In this document: positions 1 to 10,326 of the stretch, piece after piece
How positions within the stretch are numbered: position 1 is the first letter of the stretch
Layout: every line of letters starts with the position of its first letter
DNA from: Candidatus Altimarinota bacterium
Lineage (GTDB): Bacteria; Patescibacteriota; Gracilibacteria; BD1-5; UBA6164
DNA length: 64,000 nt
Direction of reading: 5' to 3'
Assembly (NCBI GenBank): GCA_028698305.1
Contig: JAQVDN010000001.1
Location: forward strand, 248,001 to 312,000
Made by a program: the position numbers and the translations under genes
Notes under the pieces: generated by a model
Databases searched by the model: none
What the model was told of the DNA's origin: nothing
Seen by the model: the letters and a program-made list of their open reading frames with translations, nothing else

Positions 1-708
1 CATACTTAAGTGATATGCATGTATGTCTCAATTTCAATTATATCACTTTTCTAATCATATTCTTTTAATTATATCATCTTGAAATTGATTTGTTCTAATT
101 ACTTCTTCTTGAGATAAGAAAACATCAGCTGATGTAGAGTCTAAACCAAAAAGACTTGCTACTTTTCATGCAGTATTTCATGTTTTATATTCTCATAGTT
201 TTTTTCTATCTTCATTTGAAATAGTTAATAATTTTTTTAACTCTGTTTCTGAAAATTTTTCTTTTTTAAAGTATTTTGTGATTAATTCTTTTTTCTCAGA
301 TAATTTTATTGCTTCAGCTTTCACTTTATCAGTATCTGTTCATTTAATTCTATCTCAAGCCTTACTCCAAAAATTTTTACTTTCTTTAATTCATGATTTC
401 TCTGCTAGTGATACTATATCTGACAATTCAAACATTATCTTAGCTTTTTCATCTTCTGTTATTTTTTTATCATTGTTTATAGCATTTATTATACTTTTTT
501 CTAAATCTTTATATTCTTTAACAAATGATTTTAACATATTATCCAATTCTTGATATCTTTTAGGATTGTTTTTACTTTTATCTCTTTCTTCTTTTACACT
601 TTTTGTTAACTCATAAGCTTCTTTTAAAGCACTTTGAATTTCATTATGTTTTTCAATTTTTAAAGATAGTTTAGCATATTCATATTTAGATATTTCTTGA
701 GGATCCAT
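1..708 (-). CDS. Hypothetical coiled-coil-rich protein (3' end outside window)
   Basis: I do not recognise this protein. Reading TGA as Gly gives one open frame from the ATG at 708 to the window edge, about 236 residues with no stop. The first ~110 residues are Lys/Glu-rich and look helical or coiled-coil. The rest is polar, with no signal peptide or membrane segment. It is divergent from alaS. Smaller frames inside it are fragments created by reading TGA as stop. The frame itself is solid; the function is unknown. Confidence 0.7.
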
Positions 709-789
709 AGTTTTATATAAATTATATAATTTTATTTATTTTATTTTACTATATTTTGCTTTTTAATTCAAAAAATTAGAGCTTTTTAT

Positions 790-817
790 TTGATAAAAAT
801 AGCTTTTTATTTAAAAT
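790..817 (+). promoter_or_regulatory. Candidate sigma-70-type promoter of alaS
   Basis: TTGATA at 790-795 and TAAAAT at 812-817 are separated by 16 bases and lie 30 bases before the alaS ATG. The same 16-base spacing is seen before dnaK, rplA, rpsT and rpmG in this window, which supports the call. Confidence 0.45.
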
Positions 818-847
818 AAAACAAACTTTAAAATTAATTATTAATTT

Positions 848-2665
848 ATGCAATATTTAAGCTCAGATATAAGACAAAAATACTTAGATTTTTTTAAGAG
901 TAAATGACATGCAATAATTCCAAGTGCACCAGTAGTTCCAGAAAATGACCCAACAGTTTTATTTAATACTGCTGGTATGCAACCACTTGTTCCATATTTA
1001 CTTTGAGAAACTCATCCACTTGGGAAAAGATTAGCTGATAGTCAAAAATGTATAAGAACTTGAGATATAGAAGAAGTAGGTGATAATAGTCATCTTACAT
1101 TTTTTGAAATGCTTTGAAATTGGTCACTTTGAGATTATTTTAAAAAAGAAAGTATAGCTTATTCTTGGGAATTTTTAACAAGTAAAGATTGGCTTGCTCT
1201 TGATCCGAGAAAGATAGCAGTTACAGTTTTTGAGTGAGATTCTGATGCTCCAAGAGATGAAGAATCAGCTAGTATTTGGGCTAGTGTTGGTATGCCAAAG
1301 GATAGAATATCTTATCTTCCAAAAAAAGACAATTGGTGGGCAGCTGGTGATACTTGACCTTGCGGACCAGATACAGAAATATTTTATTGGGTATGAAATA
1401 GTGAATTTCCACCAGTTTGAAGTAATGTTTGAAATGACGAAAAAAATTGGATGGAAATCTGGAATAATGTATTTATGGAATACAATAAATTACCAGATGG
1501 TAGTTTAGTTAAACTTCCGGCTCAAAATGTAGATACTGGTATGTGACTTGAAAGAATTACAGCTACACTAAATTGAGAAAAAACAGTATATAATACAGAT
1601 ATTTTTAGTGAAATAATATCTTCAATTTCAAAAGAAATAGGAGTTGCTTACAATGATGAAACTATGAGATCTATTAGAATAATAGCTGATCATTCTAGAA
1701 CAGCAACAGTTATGATAAGTGACTGAGTAATTCCAGCTAACGTAGATCAAGGTTATGTACTTAGAAGACTTATAAGAATTGCTATAAGACAAGCATATAA
1801 ATTATGATTTAAATGAGAATTTTTAAGTAAGGTTTCTCTTACAGTTATAGAAAAATTGTGAGTTGCTTATCCTCATATGATAGAAAAAAAAGAAGAAATA
1901 GTTAGCGAAATACTTAGAGAAGAAAAACAATTTTGAGAAACTCTTGAAAAATGATTAAAAGAATTTGAAAAGCTTGTTTCATGATTTCAAATTGCTTTTG
2001 AAAGAACTTGAAAAAAGGTAGAAATTATATCATGAGAAAAAGCATTTAAACTTTATGATACTTATGGTTTTCCTCTTGAAATGACAGCTGAATTAGCAAG
2101 TGAAGCTTGATTAAGTGTTGATGCTGAATGATTTAAAAAAGCATATTCTGAACATCAAGAAAAATCAAGAACAGCAAGTGCTTGAAAATTTAAATGATGA
2201 TTAGCTGATAGTTGAGAAGAAACAATTGCTCTACATAGTGCAACACATTTACTTCTTGCTGGTCTTAGAAAATATCTTTGAGATCATGTTCATCAAAAAT
2301 GAAGTAATATAACACCTGAAAGACTTAGATTTGATTTTTCTAATGATGAGAAAGTTGAAAAAGAAGTTCTTGATAAGGTTGAAGCTTATGTAAATAATGC
2401 TATAGAGTCAGGATTTGAGACTATTATGACAAATATGGATAAGGAAGAAGCAAAAGCAAGCTGAGTTTCGTGAAGTTTTTGGGAAAAATATCCTGAAATA
2501 GTAAAAGTATATTCTATGGTTTGAGTTGATTGAACTGTCTATTCAAAAGAATTATGTTGAGGTCCTCATGTAGAAAATTCTAAAAATATGTGAAGATTCA
2601 AGATTCAAAAAGAAGAAGCAAGTAGTAGATGAGTTAGAAGAATAAAAGCTGTTTTAATAAAATAA
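848..2665 (+). CDS. alaS: Alanine--tRNA ligase, form lacking the C-Ala domain
   Basis: Charges tRNA-Ala with alanine in the cytosol. The frame gives 605 residues. The N-terminal class II catalytic core is clear ([12 protein letters not shown] near residue 40, TGPCGPDTE near 175). The editing domain follows, with HSATH near residue 460 and CGGPH near 570 as the zinc-binding residues. Bacterial AlaRS is usually about 870 residues; this one stops right after the editing domain, so the C-terminal C-Ala (DHHA1-like) domain is missing. Many invariant glycines are TGA, including one of CGGPH. The start is the first ATG, behind an A/T-rich leader with no Shine-Dalgarno sequence. Confidence 0.96.
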
Positions 2666-2675
2666 TTTTAATTCT

Positions 2676-3020
2676 ATGGTTGATTTAAAAATAATTTTTA
2701 TATTATTATTTTTACATTTTTTAGCAGATTTTCCTTTGCAATCATCTTGGATGTCAAATAATAAAAGTAAGAAATTTTTGCCACTTTTTTCTCATGTTTG
2801 AGTTCATTTTTTACTTTTGAGTTTAATATGAATTTATTTTGCTATTTTAAACGCTTTCTTACATTTTATCATAGATTTTATTACTAGTAGAGTTTCTTCA
2901 TATTTCTGGAAAACTTGAAAAGAAAATTTATTTTGGATAGTGATTTGATTTGATCAATTATTACATTATGTTTGTTTATTTTGAACCTATGTGGTTTTAA
3001 ATAGTTATGGTTTTATTTAG
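2676..3020 (+). CDS. DUF3307-family small membrane protein
   Basis: A 114-residue integral membrane protein that resembles the DUF3307 family. It has about four hydrophobic segments and the family's polar residues inside helices: HFLADFPLQ near residue 14, a central His followed by IIDF, and a Gln-His pair near residue 90. The family role is unknown; some members sit beside phage or restriction genes. It begins 10 bases after the alaS stop and probably shares its transcript, which ends at the following hairpin. Confidence 0.7.
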
Positions 3021-3043
3021 GATTTAATTATATTAAATAAATT

Positions 3044-3080
3044 AAAACAAAGAAAAACTAGATTTTCTTTGTTTTTTTTG
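3044..3080 (+). terminator. Rho-independent terminator after the alaS-DUF3307 unit
   Basis: An A-rich arm at 3044-3056 pairs with a T-rich arm at 3063-3076 around a CTAGA-type loop and runs into an uninterrupted T tract. Confidence 0.7.
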
Positions 3081-3114
3081 TATAATATTTTGAGTTTAAA
3101 AATATCTTATATTT

Positions 3115-4095
3115 ATGGGAAAAAATGGTAAAATAAATGTTGCAGTTATATGAGGTTGAAAATGAAGTTATTGATTATTATCTAGCATAAGAGATGATGA
3201 TGATTATAACATATCTGCTATTATTTCTATGAGTGATAGTTGAGGTTCTACTGGTATTCTTAGAGAAGAATTCAATATGTTGCCACCTGGTGATGTGAGA
3301 AGAGCAATTATGGCATTATCGAGAGAACATGAAGTAGTTAAGCAATTGTTTGATTATAGATATGAAAAAAATTGTAGTGTATGATGACATAATCTATGAA
3401 ATCTTATAATTACTGCGATGTCTCAAATAACTTGAAATTTTGATAAGTGATTAAAACAAGTAGCAAAATTATTTAAGGTAAGAGGTAGAGTTATTCCCGT
3501 TACTTTAGAATTATCACACTTAAATGCTAAACTTGAAGATGGTACTATGATTTATTGAGAAGATAATATTGATGTACCAAAACATGATACTGATTTAAAA
3601 ATAGTTAAAGCTTTTCTTGAACCTCAAGTAAATGCAAATAAAAAAGCAATAGTAGCGATTAATAAAGCAGATGTTATTATATTATCATTTTGAGATTTAT
3701 ATACTTCAGTTATTCCAAATTTGCTTGTAAAAGGTATCAAAGAAGCAATTTCAAAGAATAAAAAAGCAAAGGTTATATATTTTTGTAATCTTATGACAAA
3801 ACCAGGAGAAACAACTGATTTTGAAGCTATTGATTTTATAGATACTATTGAACTTTATCTATGAAAAAATATTATAGATTATTTTGTTGTAAATAATTGA
3901 TATATTTCAGAGAAATTAGCAGAGAAATATAAAAGTTTAGAAAAGAAAAAACCGGTAAAAGTGAAAAATCAAGAAGCCTTTAAAGGGAAATCATATAAGC
4001 TTATAGAAGCTGATTTACTTCATGAAAATACTTTTGTTAGACACTCTTACGATAAGATTGCAAAAGTCATAAAAGACATAATAAAAAAGAGTTAG
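3115..4095 (+). CDS. yvcK: YvcK/CofD-like gluconeogenesis factor
   Basis: A 326-residue protein of the CofD/YvcK fold, which binds UDP-sugar nucleotides and affects cell-wall precursor supply and growth on gluconeogenic carbon. The N-terminal strand-loop reads VAVIGGGKGSYGLL (several Gly as TGA), followed by SMSDSGGSTGILR and PPGDVRRAIMAL, both typical of the family. NKADVIILSFGDLYTSVIPNLL lies mid-protein. Length is normal. It has its own start after a terminator and ends inside a palindrome shared with the convergent 61-aa gene. Confidence 0.9.
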
Positions 4096-4123
4096 ACAAT
4101 TTATAAATTGTCTAACTCTTTTT
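4087..4123. terminator. Bidirectional terminator between yvcK and the 61-aa gene
   Basis: A near-perfect palindrome centred on TTTATAAA with arms reading AGAGTTAGACAA and TTGTCTAACTCT. It contains the stop codons of both convergent genes and is flanked by A and T runs, so it can terminate in both directions. Confidence 0.8.
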
Positions 4124-4286
4124 CTAGTGTTTCTATTTCTTGATCTTCATCAAATTCTCATGATTTTTTAGCTTTTTCAAGTCTTTCTTGAGCTTTTTTT
4201 CTAGCCTCTTCCATATCACGAATATATTTTCTAACTTGTGCTTTTGTCATTTTTGGATTTGATCAAGCTGGTGCAAATTCAGACAT
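4101..4286 (-). CDS. Small charged helical protein (61 aa)
   Basis: A 61-residue Lys/Glu/Arg-rich protein predicted to be helical. The centre reads VRKYIRDMEEARKKAQERL. The string KYIRD followed by M or L, E and a charged run also occurs in the 41-aa protein at 43651, so the two may be related. It is convergent with yvcK and upstream of recR on the same strand, with its own candidate promoter (TTGACT around 4378). The function is unknown. The clean frame, ATG and shared stop-terminator palindrome argue that it is real. Confidence 0.65.
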
Positions 4287-4423
4287 AAGATTTTTTAATT
4301 AGATGATAATTTTATACTGATACTTATTAGAAAACTAAATTATTTCATAATTTAGATCTAATATAGTCCAGTATAAGCAAAGTCAACAATTAAATTTTTT
4401 CAAAATTATAATTGCGTCTTAGC

Positions 4424-5032
4424 TTAAATTTCTTTTCTTTCTTTTAAAGCATTAACAAGAGTAATATTATCTGCATATTCTATATATCAACTAGATAATC
4501 ATCTAGAAAGTCTTGTTATCTTTGTTTTGTATTTTAGTTTTCTTTTCTCTATTTCTTCTATTATATAATTGCTTGTAGCTTCTCATTCTATATTTGGATT
4601 TGTTGCCAAAATTATTTCTACATAATCATCACTTTCAATTATTCTTTTAAATAATTGTTCAAATTTTAGATCTCAGATAAATACTCAATTTATAGGAGAA
4701 ATAGCTCAACCAAGTACATGATATACTCAACTAAATCCTCATGTTTCTTCTATTGTAATTAAATCAAGATATTCTTCTACTATTGCTATAGTATTTTTAT
4801 TTCTTGTTTTTGATTCACATATCTTGCATAGATCATTTCATTTATCACATAGAGAATTACAATTTTTACAAAAACTTACTTTTTCTTTTATATTTTTTAT
4901 ATTTTCACTCAGATTTTCTATATAGTTTTTATTTGCATTTAATAAGAAAAAAGCCAATTTAGTTGCAGTTTTTTCTCATATACCAGGAAGGTATCATATA
5001 GAATTTATCAGTTGTTTTAAACTTTCAGGCAT
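4424..5032 (-). CDS. recR: Recombination mediator RecR
   Basis: A 202-residue protein, the usual RecR length. It helps load RecA in RecF-pathway gap repair. Visible parts: an N-terminal helix-hairpin-helix (GYLPGIGEKTATKLAF), a four-cysteine zinc finger (CKNCNSLC then CKIC, residues ~56-75), and a Toprim domain starting IAIVEEYLDL. The conserved NPNIEGEATSNYI motif follows near residue 150. The start is the ATG at 5032. It follows the FtsL-like gene after a terminator, so it is probably transcribed separately. Confidence 0.95.
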
Positions 5033-5071
5033 CTTCTAATTTATTATTAAATTTATTTTTATTAGATTACT

Positions 5072-5100
5072 AAAAAAAGAGTCTTTTGCAAGACTCTTTT
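5072..5100 (-). terminator. Terminator after the FtsL-like gene
   Basis: The stem AAAAGAGTCTT / AAGACTCTTTT has a four-base loop and a T run in the minus direction. It starts at the stop codon of the gene ending at 5099. Confidence 0.75.
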
Positions 5101-5464
5101 AATAATTATATACATATTGTACATTATTTTTTATAACTAAGTAATCTGGATCTTCTATTTTCTCCATATTTTCCATATCACTTTCACTCATTATGTTAGA
5201 CAAACTTTCAAGTTCAGCTATTTTTACATCTAGTTTTTCTTTTTCCATTAACAAATTTTTCTTTTCTATCTCTAATTGTCTTATATTATATCATTTTGTA
5301 GCATTTACATTTAGCATCCAAACATAGTATAAAAGTAACAATGAAATTATAGACAATAATGCTATATATGTCGAATTTACTCAGAAAGTAAATTTTTCTT
5401 TTTCTTTTTTTCTTTTAGAAAAATAATTTTGACTAAAATCTCTAGTTACTATTTTTGAGTTCAC
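5099..5464 (-). CDS. FtsL-like single-pass division protein (GTG start)
   Basis: A 121-residue protein with a basic cytoplasmic N-terminus (KRKKEKEK), one membrane segment (IALLSIISLLLLYYVWML) and a Lys/Glu-rich coiled coil outside. This is the architecture of FtsL/FtsB, which link the divisome to septal peptidoglycan synthesis. Its place directly after rsmH is where ftsL sits in most bacterial dcw clusters. Sequence identity is too low to prove it; position and topology carry the call. No ATG is available in frame, so GTG at 5464 is chosen, 26 bases after the rsmH stop. Confidence 0.55.
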
Positions 5465-5490
5465 TTTTTTATACTTTACGAAATAATGTT

Positions 5491-6432
5491 TTATATTATT
5501 TTTTTTGCAAGTCTAGCTTTTGCACTGCGACTTCTCGAGTTTTGTTTTATCTCTTCTTCACTTGGAAGAATTGGTTTTTTGCTTAGTATTTTTAAACTTT
5601 TCTTGTGTCAACAACTACAAATTATGTCATCACATATACAATCTCTTGCTTCATCTCTAAATATATTTTTTGTTATCCTATCTTCAAGAGAATGAAAACT
5701 TATTACAAATATATTTCAATCTTTTTTTAGTATTTTAATTGCATCAATTAGGGATTTTTCTAGTACATCTAGCTCTCTATTAACTTCTATCCTTATAGCT
5801 TGAAATATCCTAGATTTTACTTTTATTGGTCAAGGTATTATCTTTGCCAACTCTAGGGTAGTTTCAAATCTCTTTTTTCTTCTATTTTCAACTATCAATT
5901 TAGATATCTTGTTTGCACCTGGTTCTTCTCAGTATTTTAAAAATATCTTTCTTAATTCACTATCTTTGTAAGAATTTACTATATCTGCTGCTGTTTTTCA
6001 TTTAGTTTTATCAAGTCTCATATCAAGTGGACCATCATTCATAAAACTAAATCATCTTTCTGCTTCATCAAGGTGAAGAGAAGATAATCATAGATCATAA
6101 TATATTCAAGTTATCTCTTTAATTCATATTTTTTCTAATTCATCTTTTAAGTTTCAAAAGTTTGAATTAATTAAGTGTATTTCTACTTTTTTATTTTTAT
6201 TTACTTCATCTAGTCTAATCCTAGCTAATTCTAGATTTTTTATATCTGCATCAAATCATACAAATATATCACCAGAATTCATTTTTTCTATCATCTTGCT
6301 TGCATGTCATCACATACCTAGAGTACAATCAACAATTATATTTTTTTCATCTTTTTTTATATCAATAGAATCAACTAATTCATTTAAAAGAACTGAAATA
6401 TGTTTTTTTTCTATGTCTTTAATAGTTTCCAT
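5491..6432 (-). CDS. rsmH: 16S rRNA (cytosine1402-N4)-methyltransferase RsmH
   Basis: A 313-residue SAM-dependent methyltransferase acting on C1402 of 16S rRNA. It shows [13 protein letters not shown] at the N-terminus, the SAM motif [36 protein letters not shown] in the middle, and [15 protein letters not shown] near the C-terminus. These are all RsmH signatures. A Cys cluster ([10 protein letters not shown]) near the end is unusual but lies in the variable tail. It heads a short minus-strand unit with the FtsL-like gene. Confidence 0.95.
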
Positions 6433-6620
6433 TGACTTAAAATGTTAAAAAAATGTTAATTTATTAAAAAATAGCTCTATTTATAAGCAAAACTTAATAT
6501 AGTTTTATTCTTTTTTTCTCACTTGTCAAAATATGTATAAATAAATAACTAGACAAAGTGTCTAAAATAAGTTATTGACTAATAAGCTATAAAAAGCTAG
6601 TTTTTAACAATTTATTTACA

Positions 6621-6648
6621 TTGTCTATATTAAAACAAAGTATATAAT
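6621..6648 (+). promoter_or_regulatory. Candidate promoter of the suf operon
   Basis: TTGTCT at 6621-6626, a 16-base spacer, then TATAAT at 6643-6648. The start would fall near 6655, leaving a ~70-base leader before sufC. A second TATAAT at 6705-6710 directly follows the palindrome at 6684-6700, so two start sites are possible. Confidence 0.45.
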
Positions 6649-6683
6649 TAGAGTATAATAAAAAAGTTTGCATTTTTTAAAAT

Positions 6684-6700
6684 ATTACTAAAATAGTAAT
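6684..6700. promoter_or_regulatory. Candidate operator palindrome before sufC
   Basis: A perfect inverted repeat ATTACTA-AAA-TAGTAAT. It lies between the two candidate -10 elements and would overlap the -35 region of the proximal one. The last gene of the operon is an Rrf2-family regulator with three cysteines, so autoregulation through this site is a reasonable inference. It is AT-rich and could be chance. Confidence 0.35.
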
Positions 6701-6723
6701 GTTTTATAATTAAATTTTATTAG

Positions 6724-7458
6724 ATGCTTAAGATTGATAATTTAAAAGTCTGAATTTGAGATAAAGAAATATTGAAATGAATAACTATAAATTTTGAAAT
6801 TTGAAAAAATTATTGTCTACTTTGAAGAAATTGAAGTTGAAAATCAACTTTATCATCTTTTTTGATGTGAAATCCTGAATATAGTTTGATGTGATGAAGT
6901 ATAGAAATAGATTGAAATGATTTACTTTCTATGTCCATAGAAGAGAGAAGTAAATCTTGACTTTTTTTATCATTTCAAAATGTACCAGAAATACCTTGAA
7001 TTAAACTATGAGAATATCTAAGAATTATTTATAACATAAGTTTAAAAAATATAAATAAGGATCAAGCAGATATTTCACCATTTATTTTTAAAAGACATAT
7101 AAAAAAATATCTAGAAGAGTTAAATATAAATGAAGCTTTTTTAGACAGAGATTTAAATGTTTGATTTAGTTGATGAGAAAAAAGAAAGATTGAAATCCTT
7201 CAAATGAAACTTATATGACCAAAATATATCATACTTGATGAAATAGATAGTTGACTTGATTTAGATGCTTTTAGAGCAGTTGCTAGTATGTTAAAAAATC
7301 TAAGTAGTGAAAATAATTCTTTGATAATAATAACACATTATTTTAAGATCTTGGAATATATAGATGTAGATAAGGTCTATGTTATGAAAAACTGACTGAT
7401 TGAAAGAGAATGATGAAAAGAACTTGTTAATGAAATAATGGAAAAAGGTTTTGAGTAA
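6724..7458 (+). CDS. sufC: Fe-S assembly ATPase SufC
   Basis: A 244-residue ABC-type ATPase of the SufBCD scaffold, cytosolic. Walker A is GRNGSGKST (residues ~36-44), with all three glycines encoded by TGA. The Q-loop follows, then the signature FSGGEKRK and Walker B YIILDEIDSGLD. The EIDSGLD ending is typical of SufC rather than transporters. It is the first gene of the operon, followed 20 bases later by sufB. Confidence 0.95.
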
Positions 7459-7478
7459 AACTTAATTATAATAAAAAA

Positions 7479-8882
7479 ATGACGAACAATGATTTAAAAA
7501 ATATGAGTATTTCAGATTCTTGGGGTTTCCAAGATGAGGTTTTATATTCAAATGAAATATTAAAATGAATAAATGAAGAAGTTGTTAGACAGATTTCAGC
7601 TTGAAACAATGAGCCAGAATGGATGCTAGAATTTAGAATTAAAGCATTAAAGATATTTTTAGAGAAAGATATGCCAAAATGGTGACCAGATTTGTCTAAA
7701 CTAAATTTAGATGATATTTATTATTATGCTAAACCAGAGTGAGCTTGAGCAAAAAAAACTTGGGATGAAGTACCTGAAAATATTAAAAATACTTTTGATA
7801 GATTGGGGATACCAGAAGCTGAAAAAAAATCTCTTGCTTGAGTTTGAGCACAATATGATAGCGAAGTTGTCTATCATTCTTTAAAACAAGAATTAGTTGA
7901 TGCTTGAGTTATATTTGATGATACATCTGTTGCTGTAAACAAATATCCAGATTTAGTTAAAAAATATTTTTCAAAAGCTATTCCAATAAGTGATCATAAA
8001 TTTGCATCTTTGCATTATGCCGTTTGGTCAGGATGAACTTTTATGTACATTCCAGCTTGAGTTAAGTTAAAAGAACCACTTCAATCTTATTTTAGGATGA
8101 ACAAAAAAAGTGGATGACAATTTGAACACACTATAATTATAGTAGAAGATGAAGCAGAAGCCCATTATATAGAATGATGTTCTGCACCAAAATATGATGA
8201 AAATAGTTTGCATGCTGGTTGAGTTGAAATCTTTGTCTGAAAAAACGCAAAAATGAGATATAGTTCAGTTGAAAATTGGAGTGTTGATACTTACAATTTA
8301 AATACAAAAAGAGCTATAGTTCAGGAAAATGCTTATATGGAATGGGTGGGTTGAAATATGTGAAGTTGAGTAACTATGCTTTATCCATGTAGTGTATTAG
8401 TTTGAGATAATTCTAAAACTGATATGTTAGGTCTTGCTTTTGCAAACAAAGGTCAAAATCAAGATGTTTGAGCAAAAGTTATTCATATCTGAAAAAATAC
8501 AACTTCAAATATAGTTTCAAAATCACTAAGCAAATGAGGTTGAATAAGTACTTATAGATGACTTGTAGATATAAAACCAAGTGCAACTTGATCAGTTTCA
8601 AAGATAGATTGTGATGCTCTACTTTTAGATAATTTGTCTGTTTCAGATACTATTCCAAATATAATAGTTTGAAATAGTAGTTCAACTGTTTGACATGAAG
8701 CAAGTGCTTGAAAGATAAATGATGATTATTTATTTTACCTAAGAAGTAGGTGAATAAGTGAAGATGAAGCAAAGGCTATGATCGTAAATGGGTTTATTTC
8801 TGGAGTAGTAAAAGAATTACCACTTGAATATGCTAGTGAAATGAATGTTTTGATTTCAATGGAATTTGAAGGAGCTTTTTAG
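7479..8882 (+). CDS. sufB: Fe-S scaffold protein SufB
   Basis: A 467-residue SufB, the scaffold on which clusters are built with SufC and SufD. It has the family's N-terminal helical part, then the beta-helix core: WSGGTFMYIPAGV, AHYIEGCSAP (near residue 230) and the C-terminal [25 protein letters not shown] and YLRSRGISEDEA. Length matches the family. Many glycines are TGA. The normal order is broken after this gene by a small minus-strand cassette before the carrier gene. Confidence 0.96.
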
Positions 8883-8892
8883 GTAAAGAGAA

Positions 8893-8912
8893 AGCCGGGC
8901 TTCAGCCCGGCT
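8893..8912 (-). terminator. GC-rich terminator of the foreign-looking cassette
   Basis: A perfect GC-rich hairpin, AGCCGGGC-TTCA-GCCCGGCT. The T-rich stretch TTTCTCTTT follows it in the minus direction, so it terminates the minus-strand gene that ends at 8916. Native terminators here are A/T stems with A/T loops; this composition stands out. Confidence 0.7.
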
Positions 8913-8915
8913 GGT

Positions 8916-9083
8916 TCATGAATTCCACCATTTTCTTATAAGAAGAAAAAAACCTATCATATGGAATTGGGAGATAAAAAGTAGTACTAACTGAAGTAAT
9001 ATCCCGGTTCCAGGAATCATAGTTATTTCAAGTGTCTTTAATGACACAATAAGCAAACTAGTTGCAAAAAATAAATTAAGCAT
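8916..9083 (-). CDS. Small two-TM protein in a cassette with a TGA stop
   Basis: A 55-residue hydrophobic protein with two likely membrane spans (LNLFFATSLLIVSL and LLQLVLLFISQF) and a basic Trp-rich end (IRKWWNS). The ATG at 9083 is chosen because AAGGA sits 5-6 bases upstream; an upstream ATG at 9116 lacks this. The frame has no internal TGA, and its only sensible stop is TGA at 8916-8918, four bases before a GC-rich terminator. Under code 25 that TGA would be read as Gly, adding about 33 residues antisense to sufB. I do not know the family. It looks imported from a UGA=stop organism. Confidence 0.5.
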   Translation of the reverse strand: MLNLFFATSLLIVSLKTLEITMIPGTGILLQLVLLFISQFHMIGFFLLIRKWWNS

Positions 9084-9187
9084 GGTTATTCCTTTTCTCA
9101 CAACTTCCCACAACAATTAATCAAGAATTGACTAACCGGGGGAAATTTAAAGTAATAAATTTGTACATAAATAATCTAAAAAGTCAA

Positions 9188-9583
9188 ATGAAATTAGATA
9201 AAAATACAGTACTTGATTTAATAAATAGAAAAGTTGAAAAAATACTTGTTTATTTTTATGATGCTTGATGTTCTGGTACAAAAGTAGATATTAAAGAAGA
9301 TTTTATTGTAGATGATAGTTTAGAAAAACTTGAATTGAGTAGTAGTCCTTTTTTTGTTTATGTAGAGAAAAAAGATAAGAATAAATTTAAAAATTCTATT
9401 ATAACAAAAACAATTACTGCTGACCATACTTGAAAAGAAAAGATTCGTTATATATTTAATAATGAACAAATAAAGGATAGATGTGGTTGTGGAAGTAGTT
9501 TTAGTTTTGATAAAAAAACACCAAAATTTGATTTAAGTAAACTTAAAGATTTTAAAAATAATTTAAAAAATAATGATAATTAA
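9188..9583 (+). CDS. A-type iron-sulfur carrier (HesB/IscA/SufA-like)
   Basis: A 131-residue A-type carrier that receives Fe-S clusters from SufBCD and passes them to apoproteins. The three ligand cysteines are present: one in DAGCSGTKV near residue 28 and two in RCGCGSSFSF near residue 100. The C-terminal tail of ~25 charged residues is longer than usual. Its end overlaps the start of the next gene by 11 bases, indicating translational coupling. Confidence 0.88.
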
Positions 9584-10262
9584 AGAGAATTGATTTTATG
9601 ATTTATCTAATAATCTCGATATAGAAATAATAATAGATGAATGAATTATAGCTGCTATCTATGATTCTTGAAATATTTCAAGAAAGATATTTTTGAAGCA
9701 AAATTCATTTTTACAATTTTTTTCTTTTTTAACACATGAAAAAAATCATAAGATTGAGTTTTTTCAAAAAGAAGATAATTCAAAATTAGAAGTTAGATGT
9801 TTACTTTTTTCAAAAGATGAATTTGCTTTGAAAACAAAAATATATTCAAAAATAGAAAGTTCTTTTTCTAAAAGTGATGTAAAAATATTTAGTATTATTT
9901 GAGAAAAAGGTTTTATTGATTTAGATTGAGTTATAGAAATAGCTCCAAGTATAGAAAAAGTTAGTTGACACTTAGTTGAGGAAAATCTTTTTTTATGAAA
10001 TACTTGAAAAATGAAATGAATTCCTACTTTACTTGTTAGAAGTGATGATGTTGAAGCAAGTCATGCTTGTCGTATAGAAAAAATAAGTGAAAAAAATCTT
10101 TTTTACCTAAAAAGTAGAGGAATAGAAGAAAAAACTGCTTATTATTTACTTTTAGAAGCAAATATAAAATCTCTTTTTTCTTGTTTGTCTATGATTGATA
10201 ATTCTTTTTATGAATTATTATTAAAAGAAACTATATCAAAGATTACTTGAAATTTAGAGTAA
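9573..10262 (+). CDS. sufD: SufD-like scaffold subunit, short form
   Basis: A 229-residue protein matching the C-terminal part of the SufB/SufD family. It carries RSDDVEASHACRIEKI and LFYLKSRGIEEKTAYYLL near the C-terminus, the usual dimer-interface region. Typical SufD is about 400 residues, so much of the beta-helix is shortened. With SufB and SufC in the same operon it most likely forms the SufBC2D complex. The ATG at 9573 overlaps the previous gene. Confidence 0.8.
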
Positions 10263-10326
10263 AAATTATTGATTTATACTAAAAACTATATAATATATAC
10301 TCAATTTATTACTAAGATTAAAAATA

